Source: Phyllobacteriaceae bacterium (GTDB taxonomy: Bacteria; Pseudomonadota; Alphaproteobacteria; Rhizobiales; Rhizobiaceae). From it: a DNA stretch of 64,000 nucleotides. The notes below the pieces were generated by a model. It was not told the DNA's origin and ran no database searches. It saw only the letters and a program-made list of their open reading frames with translations. Below are positions 46,530 through 55,394 of the stretch, one piece after another (position 1 is the stretch's first letter; the number at the start of each line of letters is the position of its first letter). Location: positions 1-64,000 of the forward strand of contig JAMLIH010000001.1 in the NCBI GenBank assembly GCA_023954255.1, given 5' to 3'. A program made the translations under genes and the position numbers.

Positions 46530-46567
46530 CAATGGACCCCGGTGTGCACGGCAACCGGGGTGACGCG
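46530..46567 (-). repeat. Right 38-base inverted repeat of GIY-YIG unit (A2)
   Basis: This is the inverted partner of A1, starting 29 bases after the GIY-YIG stop codon. The inner palindrome is 46533-46564, the same 32-base length as in A1, with two differing bases in the centre. Confidence 0.9.
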
Positions 46568-46605
46568 CTGCGCGTGTGGGCCTTGCTGAGGATAACGCGC
46601 CTCCC

Positions 46606-46642
46606 CTTCCCTCATCCTGAGCTTGTCGAAGGACGAGGGAAG
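46606..46642. repeat. Palindromic repeat with GAGCTTGTCGAAGG core (B)
   Basis: The outer arms CTTCCCTC (46606-46613) and GAGGGAAG (46635-46642) pair perfectly. The core CCTGAGCTTGTCGAAGGA resembles a dispersed repeat found in many proteobacterial genomes. A related fragment with CCTTCGACAGGCTCA lies at about 46676-46690. Confidence 0.75.
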
Positions 46643-46702
46643 CCCATGAGAGCGCAGCACAAAACAACCTGCGACCCTTCGACAGGCTCAATTCCCTTCC
46701 TG

Positions 46703-46731
46703 GTCATCGTCGGGCTTGACCCGACGATCCA
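46703..46731 (+). repeat. 29-base palindromic repeat D
   Basis: It begins GTCATC and ends ATCCA. The inner stem is ATCGTCGGG with CCCGACGAT. Its reverse complement matches unit E (46748-46776) at 25 of 29 positions. Confidence 0.88.
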
Positions 46732-46747
46732 GTGAATAACTTTGCTC

Positions 46748-46776
46748 TGGGTCCTCGGGACAAGCCCGAGGATGAC
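46748..46776 (-). repeat. 29-base palindromic repeat E, inverted partner of D
   Basis: The unit is inverted relative to D across a 16-base spacer. Two of the four differences from D form a compensated base pair (G-C in D becomes C-G in E), so the stem is kept. Confidence 0.88.
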
Positions 46777-47378
46777 TAGGTTTGTGATGCTAGTGCCGGA
46801 AAAGATATCCACACACCCAAAACCTTCCCTATCCTTCACCCACTGCCATCCAGCGCAAACGCCGGTCTGATATCGCCGTCGGTTCCGGAGGGTGGCAGCA
46901 GCGGAGCGCTTTTTGCCGGTGGTGCGAGGCGCGCTGCGTCGATCAGGGAAAGTAGCAAGTGCCCCGATCGGAGTATCCAGTTCCGGTTTTCATGACGGCC
47001 GGTTCGGATCGCGCAGCGGTTTCAACAGCCCATGGGCTAGCTCGATGCTGGGGCGGAACGGTGTGCTGAAGAGTCCCTCCAGACAACAAATCTCCGCGCA
47101 GGGCGGCCTTAGGGCTGCACACATGCCCCACGGAACAAGGCGAGGCCGCCCTGCGGTTTGCGCGTTCTTTCCAGTTCAAATCGCACGTTGAGCCGAAGGC
47201 GAGAAGCGCAAAGACTGAACCACTAAAATGCCCTCACGCGAGCAGCTTTGCTGCGGCTGCGGGGGCGCGGGCGAAAGCCCGGCGGTCTCTTCGACCGCTG
47301 GGGAGGTTCCCCGCAAGCTCTTTCTCATGACACGGCGGCAAATGCGGCGCGTGAACGGCGAAGTGCGCCCATCCGTCC

Positions 47379-47419
47379 GTCATTCCGGGACACGCTGACA
47401 AGCGTGGGCCCGGAATCCA
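47379..47419 (+). repeat. 41-base palindromic repeat F1
   Basis: It starts GTCATTCCGGG and ends CCCGGAATCCA, with an inner hairpin CACGC/GCGTG. It is the left member of an inverted pair with F2. Confidence 0.88.
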
Positions 47420-47439
47420 CAGCCGAGCGCTCACGGGAC

Positions 47440-47477
47440 TGGATTCCGGGCTCGCGGTTCCCGCGCCCCGCAATGAC
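47440..47477 (-). repeat. 38-base palindromic repeat F2, inverted partner of F1
   Basis: It starts TGGATTCCGGG and ends AATGAC, with an inner CGCGG/CCGCG hairpin. It lies 20 bases from F1 with the TCCA ends facing each other. The outer arms resemble F1, but the centres differ. Confidence 0.85.
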
Positions 47478-47647
47478 GAAGTAAGGAGGGATTCGGCGAT
47501 AACCGCCGGGGACAAAGCGCCCAGCCCTGCCTTCTTCAGCTTGTTGAAATGTGAACCGCAAGGAACCTCGGCCACAACTTTAGCGTTCAGATTCACCAAA
47601 GCTTAAACCGGGGCCGCTAGACAGAGGCGTTACCCAAGGAGACCCCG

Positions 47648-48067
47648 ATGCAAGATGGTGAAAGACACATTCCCCGCCTGCTGGCCGAAATGGTGGCCGC
47701 CGACGGCAAGGTGCTGGAAATCGAGGAACTGAATGCCGAGGCGCTGATCGAGTGTTTCGTCGCCAGCATGACGGCAAGGGACATGACGGTCGACGAGGCC
47801 AGGGCGCAGTTCCTCGCTAGTCTGGAAGCCGAAACCGCCCAGGCCGATGCCGAGGCCCTGCTGGCGCGCTTCGGCCACCTGCCGATGCCGGTCAAGCTCG
47901 ACCTGTTCCGCGCGATCTGGATGATCGCCATCTGCGACGGCGAACTGCACCCGCAGGAGGAGCACCTTGCCCACCGATTCGCCGACATGATTGCCCTTGG
48001 CAGGCCCGGCAGCATGGCAGCGCAACCCGGCACCGAAGCGGAAGAGCGGTTCAAAAAGGCCGGCTGA
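47648..48067 (+). CDS. TerB-like (tellurite resistance B domain) protein
   Basis: The protein has 139 residues from ATG 47648 with ribosome site AAGGAGA. It is all-alpha. Acidic metal-binding-type loops are seen in MVAADGKVLEIEELNAEALIE and MIAICDGELHPQEEHLAHRFADM. These two D-G-(K/E) repeats mark the TerB/DjlA-like fold. TerB domains are linked to stress responses and metal sensing; resistance to tellurite is not implied for a single stand-alone copy. Its GC-rich codons match the core genome. Confidence 0.85.
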   Translation: MQDGERHIPRLLAEMVAADGKVLEIEELNAEALIECFVASMTARDMTVDEARAQFLASLEAETAQADAEALLARFGHLPMPVKLDLFRAIWMIAICDGELHPQEEHLAHRFADMIALGRPGSMAAQPGTEAEERFKKAG

Positions 48068-48199
48068 GCGCGCGCCCTGCGCCCCTCATCGCCCCTGGAG
48101 AAATTCAGGTTGACGGGGTCGAAAAACCTGAAGGCGCAAACAGGATCAACGGGCATGTCCTTGTCCCGTTTCCGGAGAAGCGTGAAACGATCCGGGACC

Positions 48200-49186
48200 C
48201 TAGCTGTGGCCGGTTACCGGGCGCGGCTTGTAGGCAGCTTCGAGATATTTGATCTGTGAAGCCGTCAGCAAGATCTCCAGCGCGCCGACAGCCTCTTCCA
48301 GTTGCCAGGGCTTGGTGGCACCGGCGATCGGCGCGGTGACGAAGGGTTTCGACAGCACCCAGGCATAGGCGATCTGGGCCGGCTTTGCGCCCGTATCGCG
48401 CGCCACCTTCTCGACCCGGCGCAGGATTTCATAATCCTGCTTCGAGCCGAAATAGCCCTGATGGTGCTTGTCGGATTTCGCGCGGTCGGATTGCGCCCCT
48501 TCCTTCGGCCGGTTGCCGGCAAGAAAGCCGCGGGCGATCGGCGACCACGGCACGACGCCGACGCCCTCATGGGCGCAATAGGGCATCATCTCGCGCTCCT
48601 CCTCGCGGTAGACGAGGTTGTAGAAATTCTGCATCGCCGCAAAGGGCTGCGAGCCGATTTCCCTCTGGATCGCCCTGAGCTTGGCGAACTGCCAGGCCCA
48701 CATGGAGGACGCGCCGAGATAGAGCACCTTGCCCTGGGAAAGCAGCAGGTCGAGCCCGGCGCAGATTTCCTCGAAGGGGGCAGCGCCCACCAGCCGGTGG
48801 ACATAGTAGAGATCGATGTAATCGGTGCCGAGCCGCTTCAGCGAGGCTTCGCAGGCTTCCACGATATGCTTGCGCGAAAGGCCCCTGTCATTGGCGCCCT
48901 CGCCCATCGCATTGGCAAGCTTGGTCGCCAGCACCACGTCGGAGCGTTTGGCGAAATATTCCTTCATCGCCCGGCCGGTGATCTCCTCGGAAGCCCCCGC
49001 GCCATACATGTCGGCGGTGTCCCAGAAGGTGATGCCGGCATCGGCCGCGACCCTGAAGACGGCCTGCGATGCCTTCTCGTCTATCACCCAGGGATGGGGC
49101 TCGCGCCCCGGCACGCCGAAACTCATGCAGCCGAGACAGAGGCGGGAGACCATCAGGCCGGACTTTCCAAGCGGGACATAGTGCAT
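48200..49186 (-). CDS. Aldo/keto reductase
   Basis: The protein has 328 residues from ATG 49186 (MHYVPLGKSGLMVSRLCLGCMSFG). The catalytic tetrad can be placed: Asp in TFWDTADMYG, Tyr four residues on, Lys in VVLATKLAN and His in YIDLYYVHRL. The NADPH-binding end is seen in PIAGATKPWQLEEAVGALEI. It belongs to the AKR group near YajO/Gsp69-like enzymes. The physiological substrate is unknown. The open frame extends upstream to 49486, overlapping anmK, which is a shadow. Confidence 0.92.
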   Translation of the reverse strand: MHYVPLGKSGLMVSRLCLGCMSFGVPGREPHPWVIDEKASQAVFRVAADAGITFWDTADMYGAGASEEITGRAMKEYFAKRSDVVLATKLANAMGEGANDRGLSRKHIVEACEASLKRLGTDYIDLYYVHRLVGAAPFEEICAGLDLLLSQGKVLYLGASSMWAWQFAKLRAIQREIGSQPFAAMQNFYNLVYREEEREMMPYCAHEGVGVVPWSPIARGFLAGNRPKEGAQSDRAKSDKHHQGYFGSKQDYEILRRVEKVARDTGAKPAQIAYAWVLSKPFVTAPIAGATKPWQLEEAVGALEILLTASQIKYLEAAYKPRPVTGHS

Positions 49187-49206
49187 GGCAGGGTGCTTTC
49201 GGATGT

Positions 49207-50400
49207 TCAAAGGATGGTTTTTCTGGCCGGTTGCAGATCGCTGGTAGGCAGCGCCAGCCTGCCACCGGAAACGGGTCGGCTGCAACCCGTCGTCGCCGGA
49301 AAGGAGATCGGCAGGCCCTTGCGCGAGCGGATGGCAAGATAGGCCCAGGCTTCCGCCTCCATCGCATCGCCGTCGAAACCGGCTTCGTCGCAGGCGATCA
49401 CTGCGCCGCCGTTCTTCTCGCGGGCAAGCGTTTTCAGGTCGGCCATGATCGCCGCGTTCTTGCGTCCACCGCCGCAGACGATCCAAAGTTTCGGCGGCTC
49501 GGGGAGATGATCGCAGGCTTTCAGGATCGCCGCCGCACTGACATGGGCAAGGGTGCGCGCGCCGTCGGCAAGCTCGGCCTCGCCCGGATCGAGCGGCGCG
49601 AAATCGGCCCGGTCAAGCGACTTGGGAACGTTGCGATTAAAATAGGGCGCGGAAAGATAGCGTTCCGCGATCGGCGCGATGATGCCGCCTTCCGAAGCAA
49701 TCGCCCCGCCCTGATCGAACGCAATGCCGGCCTTCGCCTCGACCCACTGGTCGATCAGCGCATTGCCCGGCCCGCTGTCGAAGGCTGCCATTGCGCCTTC
49801 CGCATCGACCCAGGTGATGTTCGAAATTCCGCCGATATTGACGAAACATACGGGAAATTGCGGATTCACTTTGTGAGGAAGGTTCTGCGCCAGCGCCCGG
49901 TGATAGACCGGCACCAGCGGCGCCCCCTGCCCGCCATGGGCCATGTCGTTGCGCCTCAGATCGAAGACGGTGGCAATGCCGGTCATTTCAGCCAGTTTCG
50001 CCCCGTCGCCCAACTGCACGGTAAAGCCCGCTTCCGGCCGGTGCAGCACGGTCTGGCCGTGAAAGCCGATCAGATCGATTTCGTCCGGCGAAAGCCCCTC
50101 CCGCGCCAGAAAGGCAGCAACCGCCGCGCCATGGCGGCGGGTGATCTCGGCTTCGAGCGCTGCGAGCGTTTCGTTGCGGGCATCGGCGCCGTCGAGGGAC
50201 CTGGCCTCCCCGAGCGCGGCCTCGATGCGCCGCCTGAACGCCGCCTCATAGGCAAACTCGGCAAAGCCTGCCCGCTCCACAAGGTTCTCCCCGTCGCTTC
50301 GGATCAGCGCACAATCGATGCCGTCCATGGACGTGCCGCTCATCAGCCCGATGGCCGTCATGACCTTCGCGGGCACGTTTTTGGGGCGGCGGCTTTGCAT
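49207..50400 (-). CDS. anmK: Anhydro-N-acetylmuramic acid kinase
   Basis: AnmK cleaves and phosphorylates 1,6-anhydro-MurNAc to MurNAc-6-phosphate in cell-wall recycling. Motifs are AIGLMSGTSMDGIDCAL (ATP site), DLIGFHGQTVLHRP, FDLRRNDMAHGGQGAPLVP and FVNIGGISNITWV with FDSGPGNALIDQW. The start is uncertain among TTG 50409, ATG 50400 and ATG 50361. The last would give MTAIGLMSGTSMDG, the form most AnmK proteins show. It is divergent from tyrS, 93-132 bases away depending on the start, an arrangement common in Rhizobiales. The last ~20 residues (SDLQPARKTIL) are unusual. Confidence 0.95.
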   Translation of the reverse strand: MQSRRPKNVPAKVMTAIGLMSGTSMDGIDCALIRSDGENLVERAGFAEFAYEAAFRRRIEAALGEARSLDGADARNETLAALEAEITRRHGAAVAAFLAREGLSPDEIDLIGFHGQTVLHRPEAGFTVQLGDGAKLAEMTGIATVFDLRRNDMAHGGQGAPLVPVYHRALAQNLPHKVNPQFPVCFVNIGGISNITWVDAEGAMAAFDSGPGNALIDQWVEAKAGIAFDQGGAIASEGGIIAPIAERYLSAPYFNRNVPKSLDRADFAPLDPGEAELADGARTLAHVSAAAILKACDHLPEPPKLWIVCGGGRKNAAIMADLKTLAREKNGGAVIACDEAGFDGDAMEAEAWAYLAIRSRKGLPISFPATTGCSRPVSGGRLALPTSDLQPARKTIL

Positions 50401-50492
50401 TTCATCCAATTCCGACTAAGAGGGCGTGCAACTGGGCAATTGCCCACACTCCACCCGGCGATTCACCTTCAGCTTAGACGGAAAACACTGCC

Positions 50493-51746
50493 ATGTCCGG
50501 CTTCAAGTCCGACTTTCTGCAAATCCTCTCCGAACGCGGCTTCATTCATCAGATCTCCGATGAAAGCGGCCTGGACGCCCAGCTCGCCAGGGAATCGACG
50601 ACTTGCTATATCGGCTTCGACGCCACCGCGCCCTCGCTGCATGCCGGCAGCCTGGTGCAGATCATGCTGCTTTACTGGTTCCAGCAGACCGGCCACCGGC
50701 CGATCGCCCTGATGGGTGGCGGCACGACGCTCATCGGCGACCCGTCCGGCCGCGATGAAAGCCGGCAATTGCTGACCGGCGAGCGTATCGAGGAAAACAA
50801 GCGCGGTATCCGCCGCGTCTTCTCGAAATTCCTCGATTTCGAGGAAACCGGCGGCAAGGCGATCATGACCGACAATGCCGAATGGCTGCTGGAACTGAAA
50901 TATGTCGACTTCCTGCGCGAATACGGCCGCCATTTCTCGGTCAACCAGATGCTTGCCCGCGACAGCGTGAAGCTGCGGCTGGAACGCGAACAGCACCTTT
51001 CCTTCCTGGAATTCAATTACATGATCCTCCAGGCCTATGACTATGTCGAACTCAACAAGCGCTACGATTGCCGTCTGCAGATGGGCGGCTCCGACCAGTG
51101 GGGCAATATCGTCTCCGGCATCGATCTCGGCCGCCGCGCCGGCACGCCGGAACTGTTCGCGCTGACGACACCGCTGCTGTCGACCTCCTCCGGCGCCAAG
51201 ATGGGCAAGACCGCCGACGGCGCGGTCTGGCTCGAGGACGACATGCTGCCCGCCTATGACTACTGGCAGTACTGGCGCAATGCCGAGGATGGCGATGTGG
51301 CACGCTTCATGAAGCTCTTCACCACCTTGCCGCTCGACGAGATCGCCCGCTACGCGGCACTCGAAGGCGCCGAACTCAACGAGGCCAAGAAGGTGCTGGC
51401 AACCGAGGCGACCGCCATGGTGCATGGCCGCGAGAAGGCCGAACAGGCAGCCGAAACCGCCCGCAAGACCTTCGAGGAAGGCGTTGCCTCGGGCGACTTG
51501 CCGACTGTCACCGTTTCTGCTGCCGAACTTGACGAAGGCATCGGCCTTCTCGTGCTGATGGTGCGCGCCGATCTTGCCGCTTCCAACGGCGAAGCGCGAC
51601 GCCACATCAAGGGCGGCGCGGTCAGGATCAACGATGAGCAGGTCGGCGACGAGCGGCTTTCGGTTACCGGCGCCATGCGCGACGGCGACGGCGTCATCAA
51701 GCTGTCGCTCGGCAAGAAGAAGCACGTGCTGGTAAAGGCCGGCTGA
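50493..51746 (+). CDS. tyrS: Tyrosyl-tRNA synthetase
   Basis: This is a 417-residue class I synthetase. The HIGH-like motif is in [16 protein letters not shown] at about residue 45. The KMSKS-like loop is [12 protein letters not shown] at about residue 232. [12 protein letters not shown] is the tyrosine-binding signature. A C-terminal S4-like RNA-binding domain (about 350-417) ends in [19 protein letters not shown]. The start is ATG 50493. It converges with the DUF3971 gene, leaving only 18 bases between stops. Confidence 0.97.
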   Translation: MSGFKSDFLQILSERGFIHQISDESGLDAQLARESTTCYIGFDATAPSLHAGSLVQIMLLYWFQQTGHRPIALMGGGTTLIGDPSGRDESRQLLTGERIEENKRGIRRVFSKFLDFEETGGKAIMTDNAEWLLELKYVDFLREYGRHFSVNQMLARDSVKLRLEREQHLSFLEFNYMILQAYDYVELNKRYDCRLQMGGSDQWGNIVSGIDLGRRAGTPELFALTTPLLSTSSGAKMGKTADGAVWLEDDMLPAYDYWQYWRNAEDGDVARFMKLFTTLPLDEIARYAALEGAELNEAKKVLATEATAMVHGREKAEQAAETARKTFEEGVASGDLPTVTVSAAELDEGIGLLVLMVRADLAASNGEARRHIKGGAVRINDEQVGDERLSVTGAMRDGDGVIKLSLGKKKHVLVKAG

Positions 51747-51764
51747 AGCCGGAATACCCGGCAC

Positions 51765-54700
51765 TCAGTTGCGGAACTCGAAGATTTCCCGGAAAATGCC
51801 GGGTGCGACGATCGACAGCGGATTGACGGCGATGCCCGGATTGTTCGACGGGCCGCGCAGGCGGTAGGTGATCCCGATCAGCCCGCTGTTCTTGCCGTTG
51901 GACAGGATATCGCCGATCAGCGGGATTTCGCCAAGAACCCGGCTGATCGAAAACAGCGGCATGAAGGTGCCGCGCAGGTTCATCCGGTCAGCTTCATCGA
52001 ACAGGATGCCGTCGAAAGTCAGCCCGATCTGGGTATTTCTCAGCCAGCCCTTTTCGACCTCAAGACGGCTCGGCGCCTTGATGATGCCGGCCTTCAGATC
52101 GTCGAACTTCACCCGGCGCAGGTCGAGTTCGCGCAGTTTCCCCGAGGCGCGCTGCAGCCCCTCAGAAGCGGGCGCTGCCGTCAGCGAGGCTAGCCGCTCC
52201 TCGCCGATGACGGCGAAATCCTTGATGGAGACGCGGCCGCTGAACGGCCCGTTGCCGGTGCGTGTCAGCGAGGCAGACAACTTGCCGCCCTGCATCTTGT
52301 CGTAGAGGTTGACCATCGCCAGCGAGCCGCCCGCATTGTCGGCCTTGAAACGGAAGGTCGTCGCATTGCCCTCGGCCTGTGCCGAGATTTGCGACAGTTC
52401 ACCGCCGATGACGCCCTTGACGTCGAGCAGGGAAAGCCTGCCGCCGCGGGTATCGTAGCGCACGACGACGGATTCCATCACCTGACCGTTGAAACCTCCC
52501 ATGCGACCGAAATTGGCCGACAGCGAAACATCGCTACCGCCGGATGAGGAAAGCCCGTCGCCATGGATGACCATCTGCAGTACCGGTCGGCTGTCGTAGT
52601 ACCGCCCGCTTGCCTTGATGTCGTAGCCGCCCTTTTTCCGCGCCACCGTCACATCGAAATCATCGCCCTTGTTGAGGGTGATGCCCTTCATGTCGGCGCT
52701 GATCAGCCCGCTTTTGGAAAAGGAGAGAGTGCCCTGTGCCCTGCGCCCGCCGTCCATGCGGAAGGAAAAGTCCTTCAGCCGGGTAACGTCTCCGCCCTGC
52801 TCCAGTTCGAAACTCGCCAGCGCCGCCCCCGTGGTGCCGCGGCGGATGTTCCAGCCGACCCAGGGCAGCGAAACATCCGCCTTCGCAAGATCGATCTCGT
52901 AGCGTTCCGGCGCACCGCCCTTGGAATGGATTCGCACCTGCAGCGGACCGCTGACCACGGGTGCCAGCCGGATGTCCTGCCTGGCAAGATCGTCGGTGGA
53001 GACGGAAAGCCGGATATCCCGGTGGCGGCCGGCACCGCTCGCACCGTTGATGGGTTCGGCAAGGTCGAACTGGGCGGGAAAACCGTCAACGCGGGCCTTG
53101 CCTTTGGCGGTTACCAGATGGTGTTTGGCCTGAATTTCCATTTCGCCGTCGCTGAACGTGCGCCCGAGCACCGGCTTCTTGGCTGCCAGCGCCGACAGGC
53201 TGGCATCGACCTGCCAGTCGGTGACCTTGCTGTCCTCGCTAAGCGGTATTGCGGCCTTGATGCGCACTTTCGCTTCGCCGGCAAGATCGGCCGGTTTCAG
53301 TCCGAGCGGCCGGATGGCGTTGACAGGATCGCTGTCGGCAAGGGCGGCAACCGCTGCCGCAGGGCCCGCAAGGCGGGCAGACAACGCTCCTTCAGCCGCC
53401 GCCGCGCTCATTTCCCCGATGACGAAGGAAAGCTCGCTGACGCCGACAGGCTTTGCGCCCGGTGGCTCGATCACCGCCTTGTCCGAGACAACTTCCAGCC
53501 GGTCGCCGTCAATCGACAGTCTGCCGCTGGCAGCCTTCAGCGGCGGCAGGCTGTTGTGATAATTGACGCCAAGGCCGGAAAAACCGGCCTTGAGCGACAG
53601 GTCGCCCTTTATCAGCGCCCCGCCTTCGCCCAGGGCAGCAAGCCGCTTTGGCGACAGGGAAAGATCGAAGCCGAGATCGGACAGTGCCGCGCCGGGCACA
53701 TGACTTGAAACCCAGTCGCGCGCCAGGGGCGCCGCCCATTCCGGCCACAGGCGAATGACTGTCGCAATGTCCGTTTTTGGGCTCGTCAGCGAAATGGCTA
53801 CGCCCTCGCTGGCACCGGCGGCAGCACTGCCCGAAAACTGTCCGCCTCCACCGGCAATGGCAATCTCGTCGAAGGCAATGCGAAGCGCCGACAAATCCAG
53901 CCCGCCGGAAAGGCGGGCGTTCACCTTCTGCTGTGCGGCCGGCGTATCACCGCCGCGCTTCTCGGCTTCCAGCGCAAGCGTCACCGCATAGGGACCGAAG
54001 GCTGTTTGTGCCGGGTTTTCCGCGCTCTTGTCGAGCCGGCCGGAAAACCGGAAGACCTGTCCGCCGACCCAGATTTCGCTGTTTTCCACAATGGCAGAAT
54101 CCGCATCCGGCGAAACCGAAAGGCTGGCGACTGCCGACGGCATGTCATAGTGCCTGTTGTTGAGGTCGAGTGTCCCGGAATTTGCCTGCAACTTCACAAA
54201 CGGATCGAGCGGCTCAAGCGCCGCGTCGAAGGGAAAGCGTGCATCGAAGCGCAGATTGGCGCTGATCAGGGGCCGGCCGGCCGCCTCACCCCCTTCGCCC
54301 TGCAGCCACCAGCCGGTGGGAAGATCGCCAATGCCGAGGGAAAGCTGCCTGCCGTCATCGGCCGCGCCGCGCCATTCGGCATTGATGGCAAACGCCTGCG
54401 CTTCCGACTGCGCCTGCATCTGCAGCAGCAGACGCTGCCCGCCATAGTCAATTTTGCCTTCGCTCAGGGTGACGGGTGCGTTGCGGATGCGCCCGACGGC
54501 AGGCAGTTGCAGGGCAATGTCGCGCATCTCGATGGCCCTGATCGAGCCGTCGCGAAACGCCGTTTCGGTGGCGCCGAGCCATCCGCCTACCCTGCGCAGC
54601 ATTTCCCTGGGTGAAAAGCCGGCGCCGGCACTGCCGGCATCCTGCAGCGAAATCCTGCCGCCCTGCAGGACGACGCGGTCGAATTGCGGCTTGCCGGTCA

Positions 54701-55073
54701 GCGCCGAAACCAGATTGAGGCCGACATTGATCCGGTCGATGAACAGCACTTCCTCGCCGCTGTCGCGGTGGCGGACATGGATCCCGTCGCCCCTGAGTGC
54801 GAGAACCGAGGAAAGCGCCGGAGAAAGCCCGCTGTCGGAGATTTCAACCGCATAGGCATCGCCCACCATGTCCTGCAGCGTGGTCTCGACGCGTTGATGA
54901 ATGGTGGCAAAGCTCAGCGGCTGGCCCTGAAACAGATAGGCAAGACCGCCACCGCCCAGCAATAGCAGTGCGACAGGCAGCAGGAAAAACAGCAGAACAC
55001 GCCTGAGGCTCCGCCGGTAGGCAGGCTGCGATGGCGAAAAATCGCTTTCTGTCGCTTGCCGCTTGCGCCGCAT
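51765..55073 (-). CDS. Giant envelope protein of the AsmA/DUF3971 (YhdP-like) type
   Basis: The protein has 1,102 residues. A cytosolic basic N-terminus leads into one membrane helix (VLLFFLLPVALLLLGGGGLAYLF, about residues 25-50). About 1,050 periplasmic residues follow with a repetitive beta pattern (GRISLQDAG, LSEGKIDYGG, GTLDLNNRHYDM). DUF3971 lies in the middle and an AsmA-like C-terminal region at the end (FMPLFSISRVLGEIPLIGDIL...GLIGITYRLRGPSNNPGIAVNPLSIVAPGIFRE). The last part is the conserved C-terminal signature. Relatives form hydrophobic-groove bridges for phospholipid transport to the outer membrane; that function here is inferred. Placed beside tyrS and bcp. Confidence 0.9.
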   Translation of the reverse strand: MRRKRQATESDFSPSQPAYRRSLRRVLLFFLLPVALLLLGGGGLAYLFQGQPLSFATIHQRVETTLQDMVGDAYAVEISDSGLSPALSSVLALRGDGIHVRHRDSGEEVLFIDRINVGLNLVSALTGKPQFDRVVLQGGRISLQDAGSAGAGFSPREMLRRVGGWLGATETAFRDGSIRAIEMRDIALQLPAVGRIRNAPVTLSEGKIDYGGQRLLLQMQAQSEAQAFAINAEWRGAADDGRQLSLGIGDLPTGWWLQGEGGEAAGRPLISANLRFDARFPFDAALEPLDPFVKLQANSGTLDLNNRHYDMPSAVASLSVSPDADSAIVENSEIWVGGQVFRFSGRLDKSAENPAQTAFGPYAVTLALEAEKRGGDTPAAQQKVNARLSGGLDLSALRIAFDEIAIAGGGGQFSGSAAAGASEGVAISLTSPKTDIATVIRLWPEWAAPLARDWVSSHVPGAALSDLGFDLSLSPKRLAALGEGGALIKGDLSLKAGFSGLGVNYHNSLPPLKAASGRLSIDGDRLEVVSDKAVIEPPGAKPVGVSELSFVIGEMSAAAAEGALSARLAGPAAAVAALADSDPVNAIRPLGLKPADLAGEAKVRIKAAIPLSEDSKVTDWQVDASLSALAAKKPVLGRTFSDGEMEIQAKHHLVTAKGKARVDGFPAQFDLAEPINGASGAGRHRDIRLSVSTDDLARQDIRLAPVVSGPLQVRIHSKGGAPERYEIDLAKADVSLPWVGWNIRRGTTGAALASFELEQGGDVTRLKDFSFRMDGGRRAQGTLSFSKSGLISADMKGITLNKGDDFDVTVARKKGGYDIKASGRYYDSRPVLQMVIHGDGLSSSGGSDVSLSANFGRMGGFNGQVMESVVVRYDTRGGRLSLLDVKGVIGGELSQISAQAEGNATTFRFKADNAGGSLAMVNLYDKMQGGKLSASLTRTGNGPFSGRVSIKDFAVIGEERLASLTAAPASEGLQRASGKLRELDLRRVKFDDLKAGIIKAPSRLEVEKGWLRNTQIGLTFDGILFDEADRMNLRGTFMPLFSISRVLGEIPLIGDILSNGKNSGLIGITYRLRGPSNNPGIAVNPLSIVAPGIFREIFEFRN

Positions 55074-55394
55074 CGTTGTGCCCCGAACAGCTTGCCTTGC
55101 CGTGGAAAGGCCGGGGGAAGTGCCCCTGATCAGCAGATGTGCAATACCGTGATACGAATCACGCAGCGCTGCTTCGAAATCCGTTTCAGGATGCCATATC
55201 CCGCCAATTCGCCAAAACAGCGATTGAAATCGTGAACGCGCATCCCGGCACCAGAGCTGCCCGTCGGTTTGCCCGCTGGAGCCTCTTTCCAGGCTGATGC
55301 GCCGTTAAACTGTGTATTTGCCGCAGCTGGCCCTTTTCCTGCCGGGGCACGACCCTATATCCATTGCCAAAACACAGGCGAAGCGGAGAATTCC

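Larger units (their letters stand above)
46568..47647. other. Gene-poor, repeat-rich accessory stretch
   Basis: No convincing gene lies between the GIY-YIG unit and the TerB-like gene. Open frames here are short or run through the palindromes. Besides repeats B, D, E, F1 and F2 there is a perfect 12-bp inverted repeat (47098-47109 with 47143-47154) around 33 bases. The remaining sequence is unexplained. Confidence 0.65.

Noticed and set aside
46147..46776. CRISPR array
   Set aside because: The repeats are few, palindromic, inverted relative to each other and of several families. Spacers are irregular and no cas genes are present.
46892..47191. 99-codon plus-strand frame in the accessory patch
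   Set aside because: No recognisable domain, no ribosome site and overlap with a perfect inverted repeat.
47234..47599. 121-codon minus-strand frame beginning MVNLNAKVVAEV
   Set aside because: It runs through palindromes F1 and F2, lacks a ribosome site and has a product typical of translated repeats.
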